From Cyanidiococcus yangmingshanensis (taxonomy: Eukaryota; Rhodophyta; Bangiophyceae; Cyanidiales; Cyanidiaceae): a stretch of DNA of 64,000 bases. Location of the stretch: positions 568,501-632,500 of the forward strand of contig VWRR01000005.1 in the NCBI GenBank assembly GCA_013995675.1, given 5' to 3'. The notes beneath the pieces were generated by a model. It ran no database searches. It was given only the letters and a program-made list of their open reading frames with translations, and had not been told where the DNA came from. Both the position numbers and the translations under genes were made by a program. Every line of letters begins with the position of its first letter. The stretch's first letter is position 1. Positions 53,901 through 63,332 of the stretch are shown one piece after another.

Positions 53901-55277
53901 AAACTCGGTGGAAACGCGTTCAGAACCGTTGGCAAGCGTCACTGTGGTAGAGACCTCTTCTTGGGCATTCAAAAACATCTACCCTATCGTGCCGTTGAAA
54001 CAGGAGCTACCTCGGTTGTGAAATGGGAATATAACAAGCCGTCACCAAGCACGCAGACTGGTTTCGCTCTACACCCTAGCTGGACTGGCTGGGTTGGCGC
54101 TCGCGCTCACCAACGGAGCGCACATCAAGAATACCGCTTTGAACGTATACGAGGAAAAAGATCCCTCCAGCGATCGCACTTTACGAAAACCACCGGGGTT
54201 GTGGCGTGCACGCCTCTGAGTGAAGTACGCCCCAGATCCCGCCTGAGGACGCTACGAAAGCGTACCCTCGAGTGGGTGCTCCACAACCGGCGAACCGTCC
54301 AGACTGGTTCCGTGTACCCGCTACAGGGAGCATTCCAGCCAGATTCACGTTTTTTGCGGCTACGGGAGAGTTTGCGTTCGCGGAAGCTGGCTACTGTATG
54401 CGAAGAGGCCCAATGCCCCAATATTGGAGAGTGCTGGAACGGAGAGCATGCCACCGCCACCATTATGTTACTCGGGGACACCTGTACGCGAGGGTGCCGA
54501 TTCTGCGCTGTCAAGACTGCGGCTCAACCGCCTGCTCTCGATCCCGATGAGCCCATGAATGTGGCTGCGGAGGTTGCCTCATGGGATATTGACTATGTTG
54601 TGCTGACCAGTGTTGACCGGGACGATTTGCCCGACGGTGGAGCAGCACATTTCGCATGTACAGTGCGGTACTTGAAGCAACTGCGACCGAGCCCTAGTGC
54701 CGTGGTTCGGAACGATCGACCGGATCCGCTCCCAACAATTCGACAATCCGCGCGCGTGACACCGCGTCCACTGTTTGTAGAGTGTCTTGTATCGGACTTT
54801 GCCGGTAACGCGGACGCAGTCCAATGTTTGGCGCTCTCTGGCCTTGATGTGTATGCTCACAACCTTGAGACGGTGGATCGACTGCAGCGGTATGTGCGTG
54901 ATCCGCGTGCGAGTTACAAACAATCGCTGCACGTTCTCAGCTTGGCGAAGCAATTTAACTCCCAGCTGGTGACCAAGACGTCGCTCATGCTGGGGCTCGG
55001 AGAGGCTCCGGCTGAGGTCATTCAGACCATGCGGGACTTGCGCGAACGACAGGTAGACGTTATCACGCTGGGGCAGTACCTGCGTCCCAGCAAGCATCAT
55101 CTCTCCGTTGTGGAATGGATCCATCCTGATCAGTTTGCGGAATATAGACGCATCGGGGAGAAAATGGGGTTCCTCTACGTAGCCGCCGGCCCTCTGGTAC
55201 GCAGTAGCTATCGAGCTGGCGAATACATGATGACCCGCCTTTTGCAACAACGTGAGCTTGCTTCACGGGGACCATAG
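53901..55277 (+). CDS. lipA: Lipoyl synthase, start codon not identified
   Basis: This radical-SAM enzyme inserts two sulfurs into octanoyl groups on lipoyl domains. The auxiliary cluster motif is [12 protein letters not shown], the radical-SAM motif CTRGCRFC, and the conserved C-terminal RSSYRAGEY supplies the serine ligand. [31 protein letters not shown] and [12 protein letters not shown] are family blocks. An extra segment of about 30 residues ([20 protein letters not shown]) interrupts the usual core after LKQL. The N-terminal ~130 residues are Arg/Thr/Ser-rich, like an organelle presequence; plastid or mitochondrial destination is undecided. The open frame begins after a TGA at 53898-53900 and has no ATG before the conserved core, so the first codons must come from an upstream exon, a frame change or a non-ATG start. 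Confidence 0.88.
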   Translation, partial: KLGGNAFRTVGKRHCGRDLFLGIQKHLPYRAVETGATSVVKWEYNKPSPSTQTGFALHPSWTGWVGARAHQRSAHQEYRFERIRGKRSLQRSHFTKTTGVVACTPLSEVRPRSRLRTLRKRTLEWVLHNRRTVQTGSVYPLQGAFQPDSRFLRLRESLRSRKLATVCEEAQCPNIGECWNGEHATATIMLLGDTCTRGCRFCAVKTAAQPPALDPDEPMNVAAEVASWDIDYVVLTSVDRDDLPDGGAAHFACTVRYLKQLRPSPSAVVRNDRPDPLPTIRQSARVTPRPLFVECLVSDFAGNADAVQCLALSGLDVYAHNLETVDRLQRYVRDPRASYKQSLHVLSLAKQFNSQLVTKTSLMLGLGEAPAEVIQTMRDLRERQVDVITLGQYLRPSKHHLSVVEWIHPDQFAEYRRIGEKMGFLYVAAGPLVRSSYRAGEYMMTRLLQQRELASRGP

Positions 55278-56233
55278 GGCCGCGTCTGTGGCGACCTCAT
55301 CGCTTGCTTGCCTTGGAAGCGTCGTCGGCACGGTCAGTCGCGGGGCACCTCGACGGGCTGCACCGGAATAGAACTTTTGATATGCTTGCCGTTTCAGGTG
55401 GACATTCCTCGGAGTCATTGTCCATTCAATCGCACGTATGCTGCAAAAGAATTATCCAACGAGTAAGCACAATCGGCAGGCTTATTCCGATGAAAAGGTC
55501 GCGTTGAAGACACAAGCGAGCGCTCGAATCATTCGTAGCCAGTCCCGAGCATGGGATGATCGGAGTCTCGCGCTTCAAGCTCCTCAGTGAATAAAAACGA
55601 CGAGGCATTCGATTGCAGTCAGATGCTCTGATCCAGTGTAGACACTTGATCGAGGTGATTTCCTGAACAGTGCACAGAGACACACCCACTTTACCTACAG
55701 CAGTCCCAAAAATCGACTCCAGCATCATATCCGGCAATCCGGAAAGCTCAACACTTGCGTCGCCGTTAACTGAACCACATCTTCAGTGGTCGAGCGAAAG
55801 ACGGAAGAAAAATGTATCATGCGCTGAGATTGACGAGAGGAGCACCATGCCGTCTGCCAGTCACACAAGACTGGCGGTGAACAAACCGAAGATCATCTGC
55901 GGTTTGGCGAATGAGAGCAAGTCGCTCCATCTGGCCTTGATAAGCAGGGCAGTAAAGCGACGGAAAGGAAAAGCTCCATCAATTCACGTCTCTTCTCCCT
56001 CGGAGCAACCAAAGTGATGCCTCAATCCCACAACAGCCGTGCCGAGTTTGTCTTCTGTATCCAGCGCTGGTTCGACCAGCCGCTCTCATTGAGCGCCGAG
56101 TAGCACAACGCCAGCTCGAAACACTTCTACAGAGCATCTAGCACCGATGCTCCAAATGGCGGTGAAACGAAATAAACGGGCGCGAGAGAAGTCTACCGTT
56201 AACAAGACCAGCTGCGCTCCCAGCACGCGCCCC
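55278..56233. other. Intergenic stretch between convergent genes
   Basis: About 0.95 kb lies between the ends of the lipoyl synthase and glycosyltransferase genes. Frames such as 55670-56017 (plus) have no recognisable features. No RNA gene or repeat is seen. Confidence 0.4.
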
Positions 56234-57430
56234 TCATTCAGCAGCGGACTGCGGATGTTCACTCGACGGGGCCTTGAAACGTTTCGGAGAAATCGCCGAC
56301 AAGGTTGGGTCTTGGGTTCGATGATGCGCTGCAGCGTGAAAGACTGCCTCACACGTGATTCGATTCAAGACGATTGTGAAGATGAACAGTGCAACATCTG
56401 GTTGACGCATGCCAATTAGAATGGCCAAGAGCGGTCGAATCCTCTCAACGTTCCAGAATCCGGCCCACGTCAAAACGAACCAGAGTATCCTATGAAACCA
56501 AGTATATTGGATCATCATTCGAACTGACCAAGTCGGCATCTTCCGATAAAACAAGAAGCCCATGGTGCCACGCTCTTGCTCCTGTTGGATTAGGCGAGGA
56601 ATCTGATTCAAGTCGAACGGTGGTTTGTAATGAAAAGCAAGCGCACCATCCGCCGACCACGGTAGTCGAATATGCCGAAGTTGTCCCTGGCCTGCCAGTC
56701 GCAATCGCTCACCACATTCGAGGTCCTCCCAACCATAGAGACAAAAGTCCTCGTCAAAGCACCCACACTGGCGGAAAAAAGAGCCTGAGACGCTTGCGTT
56801 TGAGGTACAGAAAAACGCCCTGGAGGCATCAAATAGCGGATGAAACCGCAGCCGTCGTTCTTTTGCATCTAAACTGTGGACATGGAGTACTGGACCCACG
56901 GCGATGATGGGCTTCCCCCGAGCTTCCGCATGTGCAAGCCAGTGTGCTCGAAGGAAACCGTTCGAGACCATAATGTCGCTGTCAACAAAGACGAGCACAT
57001 CTCCGGAGGCAACGTCTACGCCACGATTCCGTGCCCTCGCTGGTCCCCCGTTGTGCTCCTGACGTAGTAGACGCACATGCGGATAGAGCATCTCGACTCG
57101 CTGAGCACGCTCGAGCCACTCCGCCGTGCCATCAGTGCTACTATCATCGATAACCAGCACTTCGTAGTCAGTACCGGGATCTGTCTGATCTTCCAGGCAG
57201 TCGAGACATGTTTTCAATTCTCGCAACCGGTTATAGGTGGGTACAATGACAGAGAGCGAGGACTGCAAACACCAACGTGGTGCACTCACGACCCGCTTCT
57301 TTCGCCAGGGCGTGCAGTTTCGCAAGCGTCGGTGCTCTCGTTGGTCGAAAAGGGCAATACAGGGACTGTGCGAGTTCCAACTCCACCCTTCTACAAACTT
57401 CGCCAGAGAAAAGGCGCCAGAGAGGAACAT
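56234..57430 (-). CDS. Family 2 glycosyltransferase
   Basis: This encodes 398 residues from ATG 57430, the first ATG in frame. The GT-A fold of family GT2 starts with LSVIVPTYNRLRELKTCLDC, then VLVIDDSSTDGTAEW, NGGPARARNRGVDVASGD, the metal-binding DxD in FVDSD, and a FDEDFCLYGWEDLECGERL acceptor-side motif (the ED pair). Two hydrophobic helices near the C-terminus (ILWFVLTWAGFW; VALFIFTIVLN) suggest membrane association, possibly at Golgi/ER or plastid envelope. The bacterial-like compactness is typical for this family. The donor and acceptor sugars are unknown. The frame is intact. Confidence 0.88.
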   Translation of the reverse strand: MFLSGAFSLAKFVEGWSWNSHSPCIALFDQREHRRLRNCTPWRKKRVVSAPRWCLQSSLSVIVPTYNRLRELKTCLDCLEDQTDPGTDYEVLVIDDSSTDGTAEWLERAQRVEMLYPHVRLLRQEHNGGPARARNRGVDVASGDVLVFVDSDIMVSNGFLRAHWLAHAEARGKPIIAVGPVLHVHSLDAKERRLRFHPLFDASRAFFCTSNASVSGSFFRQCGCFDEDFCLYGWEDLECGERLRLAGQGQLRHIRLPWSADGALAFHYKPPFDLNQIPRLIQQEQERGTMGFLFYRKMPTWSVRMMIQYTWFHRILWFVLTWAGFWNVERIRPLLAILIGMRQPDVALFIFTIVLNRITCEAVFHAAAHHRTQDPTLSAISPKRFKAPSSEHPQSAAE

Positions 57431-58134
57431 GTTGCTGGTGACAGCCAGCGTCGACGCAGTATGCGCGCTCCTTTCGACACCGTCTGAGCTAGTTGCAGTT
57501 CGTCGCAACGTTCACGTCGCCAGCGGCCCTTTCAGGAGGTTGAGTTTGCTGCTGCGAACTCTCCGCTGACTTTGTTTCGTGTATCGGTGTACCCTCAGCC
57601 TCTGGGTTGAAGAGTATCAACGTTTTGTTTGAGCACCAGCGTATGGGTGGCGTCTCGGCACACTCGCCGAGCCGCCTGTTCGATAGGCCGTTTTCCCACG
57701 ATAACCGCATTTTTATGGACGGAAGACACTGCTCGGGCAGGATTGATTTCTCGGATCTACGAACCGTGACGACGATCCCTGCTTGAGAGCGCATCAGTCT
57801 CCACCCGTTACATCGAGACGTATTCGGAAGACGTTTGTGTCGATTCATCCGACATAGCAGTCAAGAGTGCGACGATCTCGTCCGTACAACCATCAACCTA
57901 TCGTTCGATCCTGACCAAGCAGATTGTCCTTGGTCCTCGCTACACGGCCTGATTAGAGAAACGGCTCTGGAGAGACGAGCCAAAGACGCCAGATGCAATG
58001 CAGAGGCTGCATGGTCACTAGACACGGCATCCGTCGCGTCGTCGTCCGATTGACGCGAGGTAACTCTAGTTGTTGACGAGTGTGCACGCCGAGCGAACAT
58101 CGCTTGTTGCTATACATGACTGTCGTCAATCACT
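57431..58134. other. Intergenic stretch, no supported gene
   Basis: About 0.7 kb lies between the glycosyltransferase start and the 3' end of the AlkB-type gene, both on the minus strand. Short frames only. No repeats or RNA genes were seen. Confidence 0.4.
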
Positions 58135-59358
58135 TTACAAGTCAGGGCTAGGTACTGTTGGGCTGGCGTTGCGATTGAGTGGTCGGTAGCGCTCCGCCAG
58201 CGGATCCATCACCCGACGCCACAGCGGAGGGAGAAGTGCCAGCAACATCATGGCGGGGAGTCCTGCCGGGTGCTGTGGCCACTCTTCCAGTCGATTATGT
58301 AGTTTCGGGTACCATCGTGCAGCGTGCAGGTGGTGATCGCTATGGTACTCGAGTTTGAACAGCATACATCCGCTGAGCCAGTGGTGATTGTTCCACGACA
58401 ACGCGGCCGTGATGGGCTCCTCCGACGAGGTGCGGCACAAACCGTAATGTTCCGTGTAGTTGACCAACTCGACCTGGATGACGCTGAGCGCGGAAGCGAG
58501 CACGTTCACGAATAAACCGAAAAAATATGCCGAAACGCGTCCTTGTGTGGTCGCTACCGCATCGATTGGCCGCAGCGCTGCATACCCAGATGCGAACACC
58601 TGTAACAGTACGAGATACGCACCTGTATCAAGAAACAACCGGCGACGAACTTCCGGCCATTTCGAGAAGGCTCCCCAAACACCACAAAGTGCCCGAGGAA
58701 AGAAACGATAGAACGACTCACCCGGACGCGCCGTCGCCGGGTCCTCCGCCAAACCCACGGCCTTGTGGTGCCCCCGGTTGTGCTCAATCGCGTACGGGCC
58801 ATACCCGCTCATAATCAATAGACAGCGAGCCAGCACGCGATAACTGAGTGGGGTCTTATGGTTCAACTCGTGGGCAACGTTGATGCCGAGCGCCAAAATC
58901 ATGCCCATAGAAAGCGTCCACCCCAGCGTACTAAGCAGTGAAACCGATCGACTCAACGCCGCCAGACGCCAGTTCGTCAACGAAATGATGACCAACTGGC
59001 TGGGAAGCCACAAGATTAGAGGCAAACGAAACATCAACTCGTCAGGATAATGCCCGTCTAACCGTGTCTCCGGAAAATCGAGCAGAGGCACGAGCACGAA
59101 CCCGATGAACGGCAAAAACCAGGCCAGCCCTCTCCATATGGCCCACAACTCTGCACCAGCAAGTACATAGACTGCCCAAAACCTCCACCAAGGCGCCCTC
59201 GAACTCATGACATACCTGTATTTGTTCCCTAGACAACAACGCCAACTCGGCTGCACGGCCGGAGACTTGTCCCTTCCAGGGAGACACGATCTCGGATTTT
59301 CCTGGTTGGACGGTGGCGCGCCAAATGGACACGTCACACGCATCGCGCCGGTCGCCAT
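58135..59358 (-). CDS. alkB: AlkB-type alkane 1-monooxygenase (non-heme di-iron)
   Basis: This integral-membrane di-iron hydroxylase converts terminal methyl groups of alkanes to alcohols in bacteria. From ATG 59358 it has 407 residues; the bacterial-like start is probably Met-51 (59208, MSSRAPWWRF). All His boxes of the family are present: HELNHK (163-168), EHNRGHH (192-198), NYTEHYG (300-306) and HSDHH (339-343, in LEYHSDHHLHAARWY, where bacterial enzymes have LQRHSDHH). Hydrophobic helices surround the boxes (for example VYVLAGAELWAIWRG, LPLILWLPSQLVIISL, MGMILALGINVA). It needs an electron donor such as rubredoxin or ferredoxin; none is encoded nearby. AlkB is a bacterial family, so horizontal acquisition is likely (inference). 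Substrate is unknown. The frame is intact. Confidence 0.88.
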   Translation of the reverse strand: MATGAMRVTCPFGAPPSNQENPRSCLPGRDKSPAVQPSWRCCLGNKYRYVMSSRAPWWRFWAVYVLAGAELWAIWRGLAWFLPFIGFVLVPLLDFPETRLDGHYPDELMFRLPLILWLPSQLVIISLTNWRLAALSRSVSLLSTLGWTLSMGMILALGINVAHELNHKTPLSYRVLARCLLIMSGYGPYAIEHNRGHHKAVGLAEDPATARPGESFYRFFPRALCGVWGAFSKWPEVRRRLFLDTGAYLVLLQVFASGYAALRPIDAVATTQGRVSAYFFGLFVNVLASALSVIQVELVNYTEHYGLCRTSSEEPITAALSWNNHHWLSGCMLFKLEYHSDHHLHAARWYPKLHNRLEEWPQHPAGLPAMMLLALLPPLWRRVMDPLAERYRPLNRNASPTVPSPDL

Positions 59359-59735
59359 GTCCTGTCAATCTCGCCGAGCCGCGCCACCGCCGCGGATGGC
59401 ACCACTTGCCGCCCCAGATGCGACAGGGAGCGTCTGTGGCGCACAGCTCGGATCATCCACCCTAGAGACCCGAACAGGACATTCCATATCGGTTCGAGGC
59501 CTGAACGCAATCACGCTCCATCGGCGTTGGCGGCGGCAAGAATGCCTTAGTAAACAGGTATTGCGACGAACTCGCCGAGTATACTATCAGCGTATGCGGC
59601 TGACGGTCATCGCCAGGCCTGCATCTCGGTTGCCGAGCGATACCGCATTCGTCACCTTATTTCGTAACCGAGCTGGTCGTGCAGCGCCGCCTCGTCATCT
59701 GCACAAGGGTCATCGTTCGCAGATGCTGCTCCGTG
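59359..59735. other. Divergent region between AlkB-type and ZIP genes
   Basis: This 0.38-kb region should carry both promoters. I see no clear TATA box and no other feature. Confidence 0.35.
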
Positions 59736-61001
59736 ATGGCCGTGCATGGTCGTGCGCCCATGCAGCGCGACGCGTGCGGGCGTTGGGTGATCGCGCCCAC
59801 CCGCCCTGATCCCATGGATGGATCGTCGTGTAGCGTTATCGGTGCGGCATATCCCAGGCACGCGTATCGGTCGCTGTGCCGTGTCTTTGCTTCGATTCGA
59901 TCGGAGGCGCTAGGCGTCGATGCGTGCGTGTACGCATTGGAACTAATGGATCTATTGATGGACAATATGGTGCAACTTGCGGACACGCCATGGATGGGGT
60001 GTACGGCTCGCGCCGCTGCAAATGGTGTGATTCCTTGTCGAGCAATGTTTTCGTCGACGCGCTTTCGTACGAGCCAGGAAGCGCTCATGACCCCGAACTG
60101 GCTCGTGGCGCTGAGCTTGTCGACTGCGGCAGGGCTGGCGACGGCACTTGGAGGCGTACTCGTGGTTGCGGTACCTGCGACCAAAGTTGCTTCCAGCGAG
60201 CGCTGGCTGGGGCGTTGGCAGAGCACCACGGCGGGTTTCATGCTAGGCCTCAGCCTCTTCGACTTGCTCCCTGAGGTGTTCCGTGCTCGAGATGAGCTTT
60301 CTGTTTCCAAATCAGCGGTGTGTTTTGTGGTTGGCGCGCTGTTATTTGCACTGTTGGAGCGGCTCGTTCCGGAGCCGTCGATTACCAAAACCAACGTCAC
60401 TCGTTTCGATGCGACAAATATGTCGAAGCTAGTGCCCGGGACTGAAGTTCTTTCAGCAACAGGCGACAGGACAAAGCGCGCTGTTGTCGAGATCGAAGAA
60501 GGAGCGGCGAGACAGAAGCTGTCGCGAACATTGGCTCTACGTTCGGGGCTGCTCACCGCGGTGAGTCTGGCTCTGCACAACCTCCCCGAGGGCATGGCTG
60601 TAGCCGCTTCAGCGCTCAGCGGAGGGTTTCGGCTCGGTTTGCCATTGGCGATAGGCATTGCGTTACACAATGCTCCCGAAGGATGTGCGATCGCGGCGCC
60701 CGTCTATGTGGCTACGCAGTCGCGCGCACAGGCTGTGGGATGGGCGCTTGCCTCGGGCCTCGTTGAGCCGCTTGGAGTACTCTTTCTGGTCTGGTTTCGG
60801 CTAAATCAGAGGGTTCTAACTGGACTCTTGGCTGGCGTGGCAGGTATCATGACCATGCTCTCCTGTGTCGAGCTGATTCCAGAAGCGATACGCCATTGCG
60901 ACCACCAGAAAAGCAGCGCGTTTCTGGGAGTGTTTTTGGGCATGTTGCTCATGCTCATGACGCTGACGTTGGTTCGATGGTCTCTCGGGGTAAACCTGTG
61001 A
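59736..61001 (+). CDS. ZIP-family (GufA-type) metal transporter
   Basis: This divalent-metal (Zn/Fe) uptake transporter has about eight transmembrane helices. The metal-binding signature of helix 4, LHNLPEGMAVAAS, and that of helix 5, LHNAPEGCAIAAPV, identify the GufA/ZIP-like subfamily found in bacteria, plants and algae. Further helices include FMLGLSLFDLLPEV, VCFVVGALLFALLERL and a C-terminal FLGVFLGMLLMLMTLTL. A hydrophilic loop of about 70 residues lies between helices 3 and 4. The N-terminal ~130 residues before the first helix have several Met (59736, 59760, 59814) and it is unclear which is the start; the upstream part could be an organelle leader. The gene diverges from the AlkB-type gene with about 380 bases between them. 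Confidence 0.85.
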   Translation: MAVHGRAPMQRDACGRWVIAPTRPDPMDGSSCSVIGAAYPRHAYRSLCRVFASIRSEALGVDACVYALELMDLLMDNMVQLADTPWMGCTARAAANGVIPCRAMFSSTRFRTSQEALMTPNWLVALSLSTAAGLATALGGVLVVAVPATKVASSERWLGRWQSTTAGFMLGLSLFDLLPEVFRARDELSVSKSAVCFVVGALLFALLERLVPEPSITKTNVTRFDATNMSKLVPGTEVLSATGDRTKRAVVEIEEGAARQKLSRTLALRSGLLTAVSLALHNLPEGMAVAASALSGGFRLGLPLAIGIALHNAPEGCAIAAPVYVATQSRAQAVGWALASGLVEPLGVLFLVWFRLNQRVLTGLLAGVAGIMTMLSCVELIPEAIRHCDHQKSSAFLGVFLGMLLMLMTLTLVRWSLGVNL

Positions 61002-61108
61002 GCGAGACCGCTATTAGTGCGATGTACAGCTGAATCAGATGGTCAAGCGTTCGTCGGAGAATATTAGGCGGGATTTTGTAGACAGAGGTGCTCAATGATG
61101 TCATTGAC

Positions 61109-61126
61109 TTGAACACATGTGTTCAA
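61109..61126. repeat. Perfect 18-bp palindrome
   Basis: TTGAACACATGTGTTCAA is a perfect palindrome about 110 bases after the ZIP stop codon. It resembles a dimeric transcription-factor site more than a terminator, as it lacks a loop. Its role is unknown. Confidence 0.6.
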
Positions 61127-61875
61127 CCATGCCGCCTTACTTGATTCCCTGCGAAAGCTTCATGGTGATGCAGATAAGATTTTTTCCAGAGTCGAATACA
61201 GTGGCCAAGGTGAGCCCATGTCGCAGAGAGATAGCGGAGGCGTTGACCGTCACCCGCGATGACGCAAAGCTCATTGATTCTTATTCGCGTCGCCTCGGAG
61301 GCGTCTCGGCAGGCGCTCATCGAACGTGCTGCTGGTGTTACTGCTTCTTCTACCAGCAAAGCATTCAGTCGAAATGGTCGAGCTTTATCGGCACTGCGGC
61401 AGCGTATGACCAAGGTAGAGGCGCGGCGATTGTGAGAGCACGTCCATGGGGACCGATGGATCTCTGTCCGGTTGTTGGGGAATCGACGGGCCATGCTGCT
61501 CTCCTATCACGCTACCTATCTGAGTATGATGAGCTAGAATGTGAAGGAAATCGGGTTGCGGGCAGGAACGGTGCTACGCGGTTAGCGCTGGTTTCCATCT
61601 TGTCCACGGACTCGATCCGTGAATCGAGATGCCTCTCCGACAATATAAAGGTTGAGAGCCAGCGCTCAGCTCGAGGCATGTACAACGACGCATTCGTGAC
61701 GAGTTCTGTGGTCCCAAGATGTTACCAGATCCGACTCAGGGACCGCATCGATGGTGCTGGTTAGTGTATGTCTGCTTTTTCGTTTTAAAGAAGCACGTGA
61801 CTGGGTCGTTCCAGACGGTTCACGGCCGGATCAGCAACACGGCTTCACGGTGCTGGTAGGCGTGTTTGGCTCATG

Positions 61876-61896
61876 ACCCGTGCTTTCTGCACGGGT
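61876..61896. repeat. Perfect 8-bp stem hairpin
   Basis: ACCCGTGC and GCACGGGT flank a 5-base loop TTTCT. It could be part of a structured RNA or a protein site. No Pol III terminator follows closely and no snoRNA box motifs were recognised. Confidence 0.5.
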
Positions 61897-62360
61897 GACT
61901 ATCCCACATCACGAAAGATACCCAACAAAGCCCCCATCTGGGGGATCGCTCTTCTTTGGTTCAATGCCTTACACGACGCGGAGAGACCGTGTCACGGGTC
62001 CAATCCGCAATCTCCTGAATTCCGGAAGGATTCCATGGCTGTGAAAATCTTCAAGAAAAAGGGGGACTGCGCCCACATGAATTTTGCGACTGGATGATGC
62101 ACACTGGAACCCTAACTGAATGGACTTTTGGACTCGTGCAAAAACAAATCGAACACCATCTTCATTTATCCATTAGGGAAAGCGATCCTTGTTTGGACCA
62201 GCCACGCACGCTCGAAAGCGTCCATATTGGGGAACTCGACCAAGGCTGGCGATGGGTCAGCACCAGCCCAGCCGATTGTCCGTGGTTTCATAGATGCTTT
62301 CCCTGATGCAAAAGCACTGACTGCTTCCTGCTCGCACTGTCATCGGCCTGCAGGATCATC

Positions 62361-63332
62361 TTAATCGAACAGGCCAAAGCCGAGATCCTCATCGGATTCC
62401 TCTGCCGGCTCATTCTTGGCCGCCTCCGTCGGGGCCGATGACGTTGCTCCTCCTGTGGATGCAGCACCAGCGGCACCCGTCGTTACTGCGGCCGCAGCGA
62501 CCAATTCTTCCAGCTTGCTCGGGTCCGATAAAAGTTCTCGCAGTGCATGCGACTGTGGCATGTCGTAGTCTGCAGCAATACTCGCTGCAATGACATTCCG
62601 CGTCGCACGCATAAGGATATGCGGCACGGCGGCCGCGGTTAGGTAGCCTGTGGCCAATGAGATGGCCGCCATCGTATCCACTGCCTCTCGCACCTTGTTC
62701 CGCAAGTCGTCAGGGGTAATGTCGAGCACGGAGGGCTCGTACATGGCGCCCTCCTCGTAGATTTGTCGAATTTTCATGCCGTACGTGAACGGCTCAATAC
62801 CCATACGCTGCAGAAGCGCAACCGCTGAAGCGCTGACGCGTTCGTTCTGCTTGATCACCTGGACGTCTGACACAATACAGATCGAACCGCGCTCAATTTT
62901 CGTCGGTATAGAGAGCGCCTGGAAAAAGGACGTCAGATCGGGCGGCATACCCGTTGGCCCAGCCGGAACGAAAACATCGCATTGGGCAATCTGCCCCGCT
63001 TTTGCGGGTGCCGGCACCTTGTTTCGCAGAATGCAGTCCCGCACCTCGCGCAGGTCTCCTCGCGTGAAAACAAAACTCACATTGCCCCGCAGTGCGTGCA
63101 AGATTTTCTCTAGTGGTGGTTTCTTGGCCACTCGATCTTTAAGCGCTTTGCGAATGACCGTATTTTTCCCGCATAGAACAATTGAGTCCAAAGAGCGCAG
63201 TTCCCGTCGGGCATCCTGTAACTGCTTTGATCCGACGTTATCGATCTCCACAACGAGGATCTTGTCGTAGGTATCGAAAAGCTGTCCCGCCTTTACGAGA
63301 TAAGCTCCCTTGCGTTCCTGTTTGGACGGCAT
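62361..63332 (-). CDS. RPLP0: 60S acidic ribosomal protein P0
   Basis: Ribosomal stalk base protein uL10/P0 binds the GTPase-centre rRNA and carries P1/P2 dimers. It has 323 residues from ATG 63332. The N-terminal rRNA-binding domain includes KILVVEIDNVGSKQLQDARR, VLCGKNTVIRKALKDR and GNVSFVFTRGDL. The middle insertion domain has PAKAGQIAQCDVFVPAGPTG and FFQALSIPTKIERGSI. An Ala/Thr-rich hinge leads to the conserved acidic end ESDEDLGFGLFD, which contacts elongation factors. The length is that of the eukaryotic/cytosolic family. It is intact. Confidence 0.97.
   Translation of the reverse strand: MPSKQERKGAYLVKAGQLFDTYDKILVVEIDNVGSKQLQDARRELRSLDSIVLCGKNTVIRKALKDRVAKKPPLEKILHALRGNVSFVFTRGDLREVRDCILRNKVPAPAKAGQIAQCDVFVPAGPTGMPPDLTSFFQALSIPTKIERGSICIVSDVQVIKQNERVSASAVALLQRMGIEPFTYGMKIRQIYEEGAMYEPSVLDITPDDLRNKVREAVDTMAAISLATGYLTAAAVPHILMRATRNVIAASIAADYDMPQSHALRELLSDPSKLEELVAAAAVTTGAAGAASTGGATSSAPTEAAKNEPAEESDEDLGFGLFD

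Larger units (their letters stand above)
61002..62360. other. Intergenic stretch between convergent genes
   Basis: This 1.36-kb region lies between the ends of the ZIP and RPLP0 genes. A plus frame at 61117-61764 (215 codons) has no recognisable domain and odd composition, so it is not called. Two strong inverted repeats are listed separately. No tRNA was found. Confidence 0.4.

Noticed and set aside
61117-61764. 215-codon plus-strand frame
   Set aside because: No domain, signal or helix pattern; composition looks random, and an opposing frame is open over part of it.
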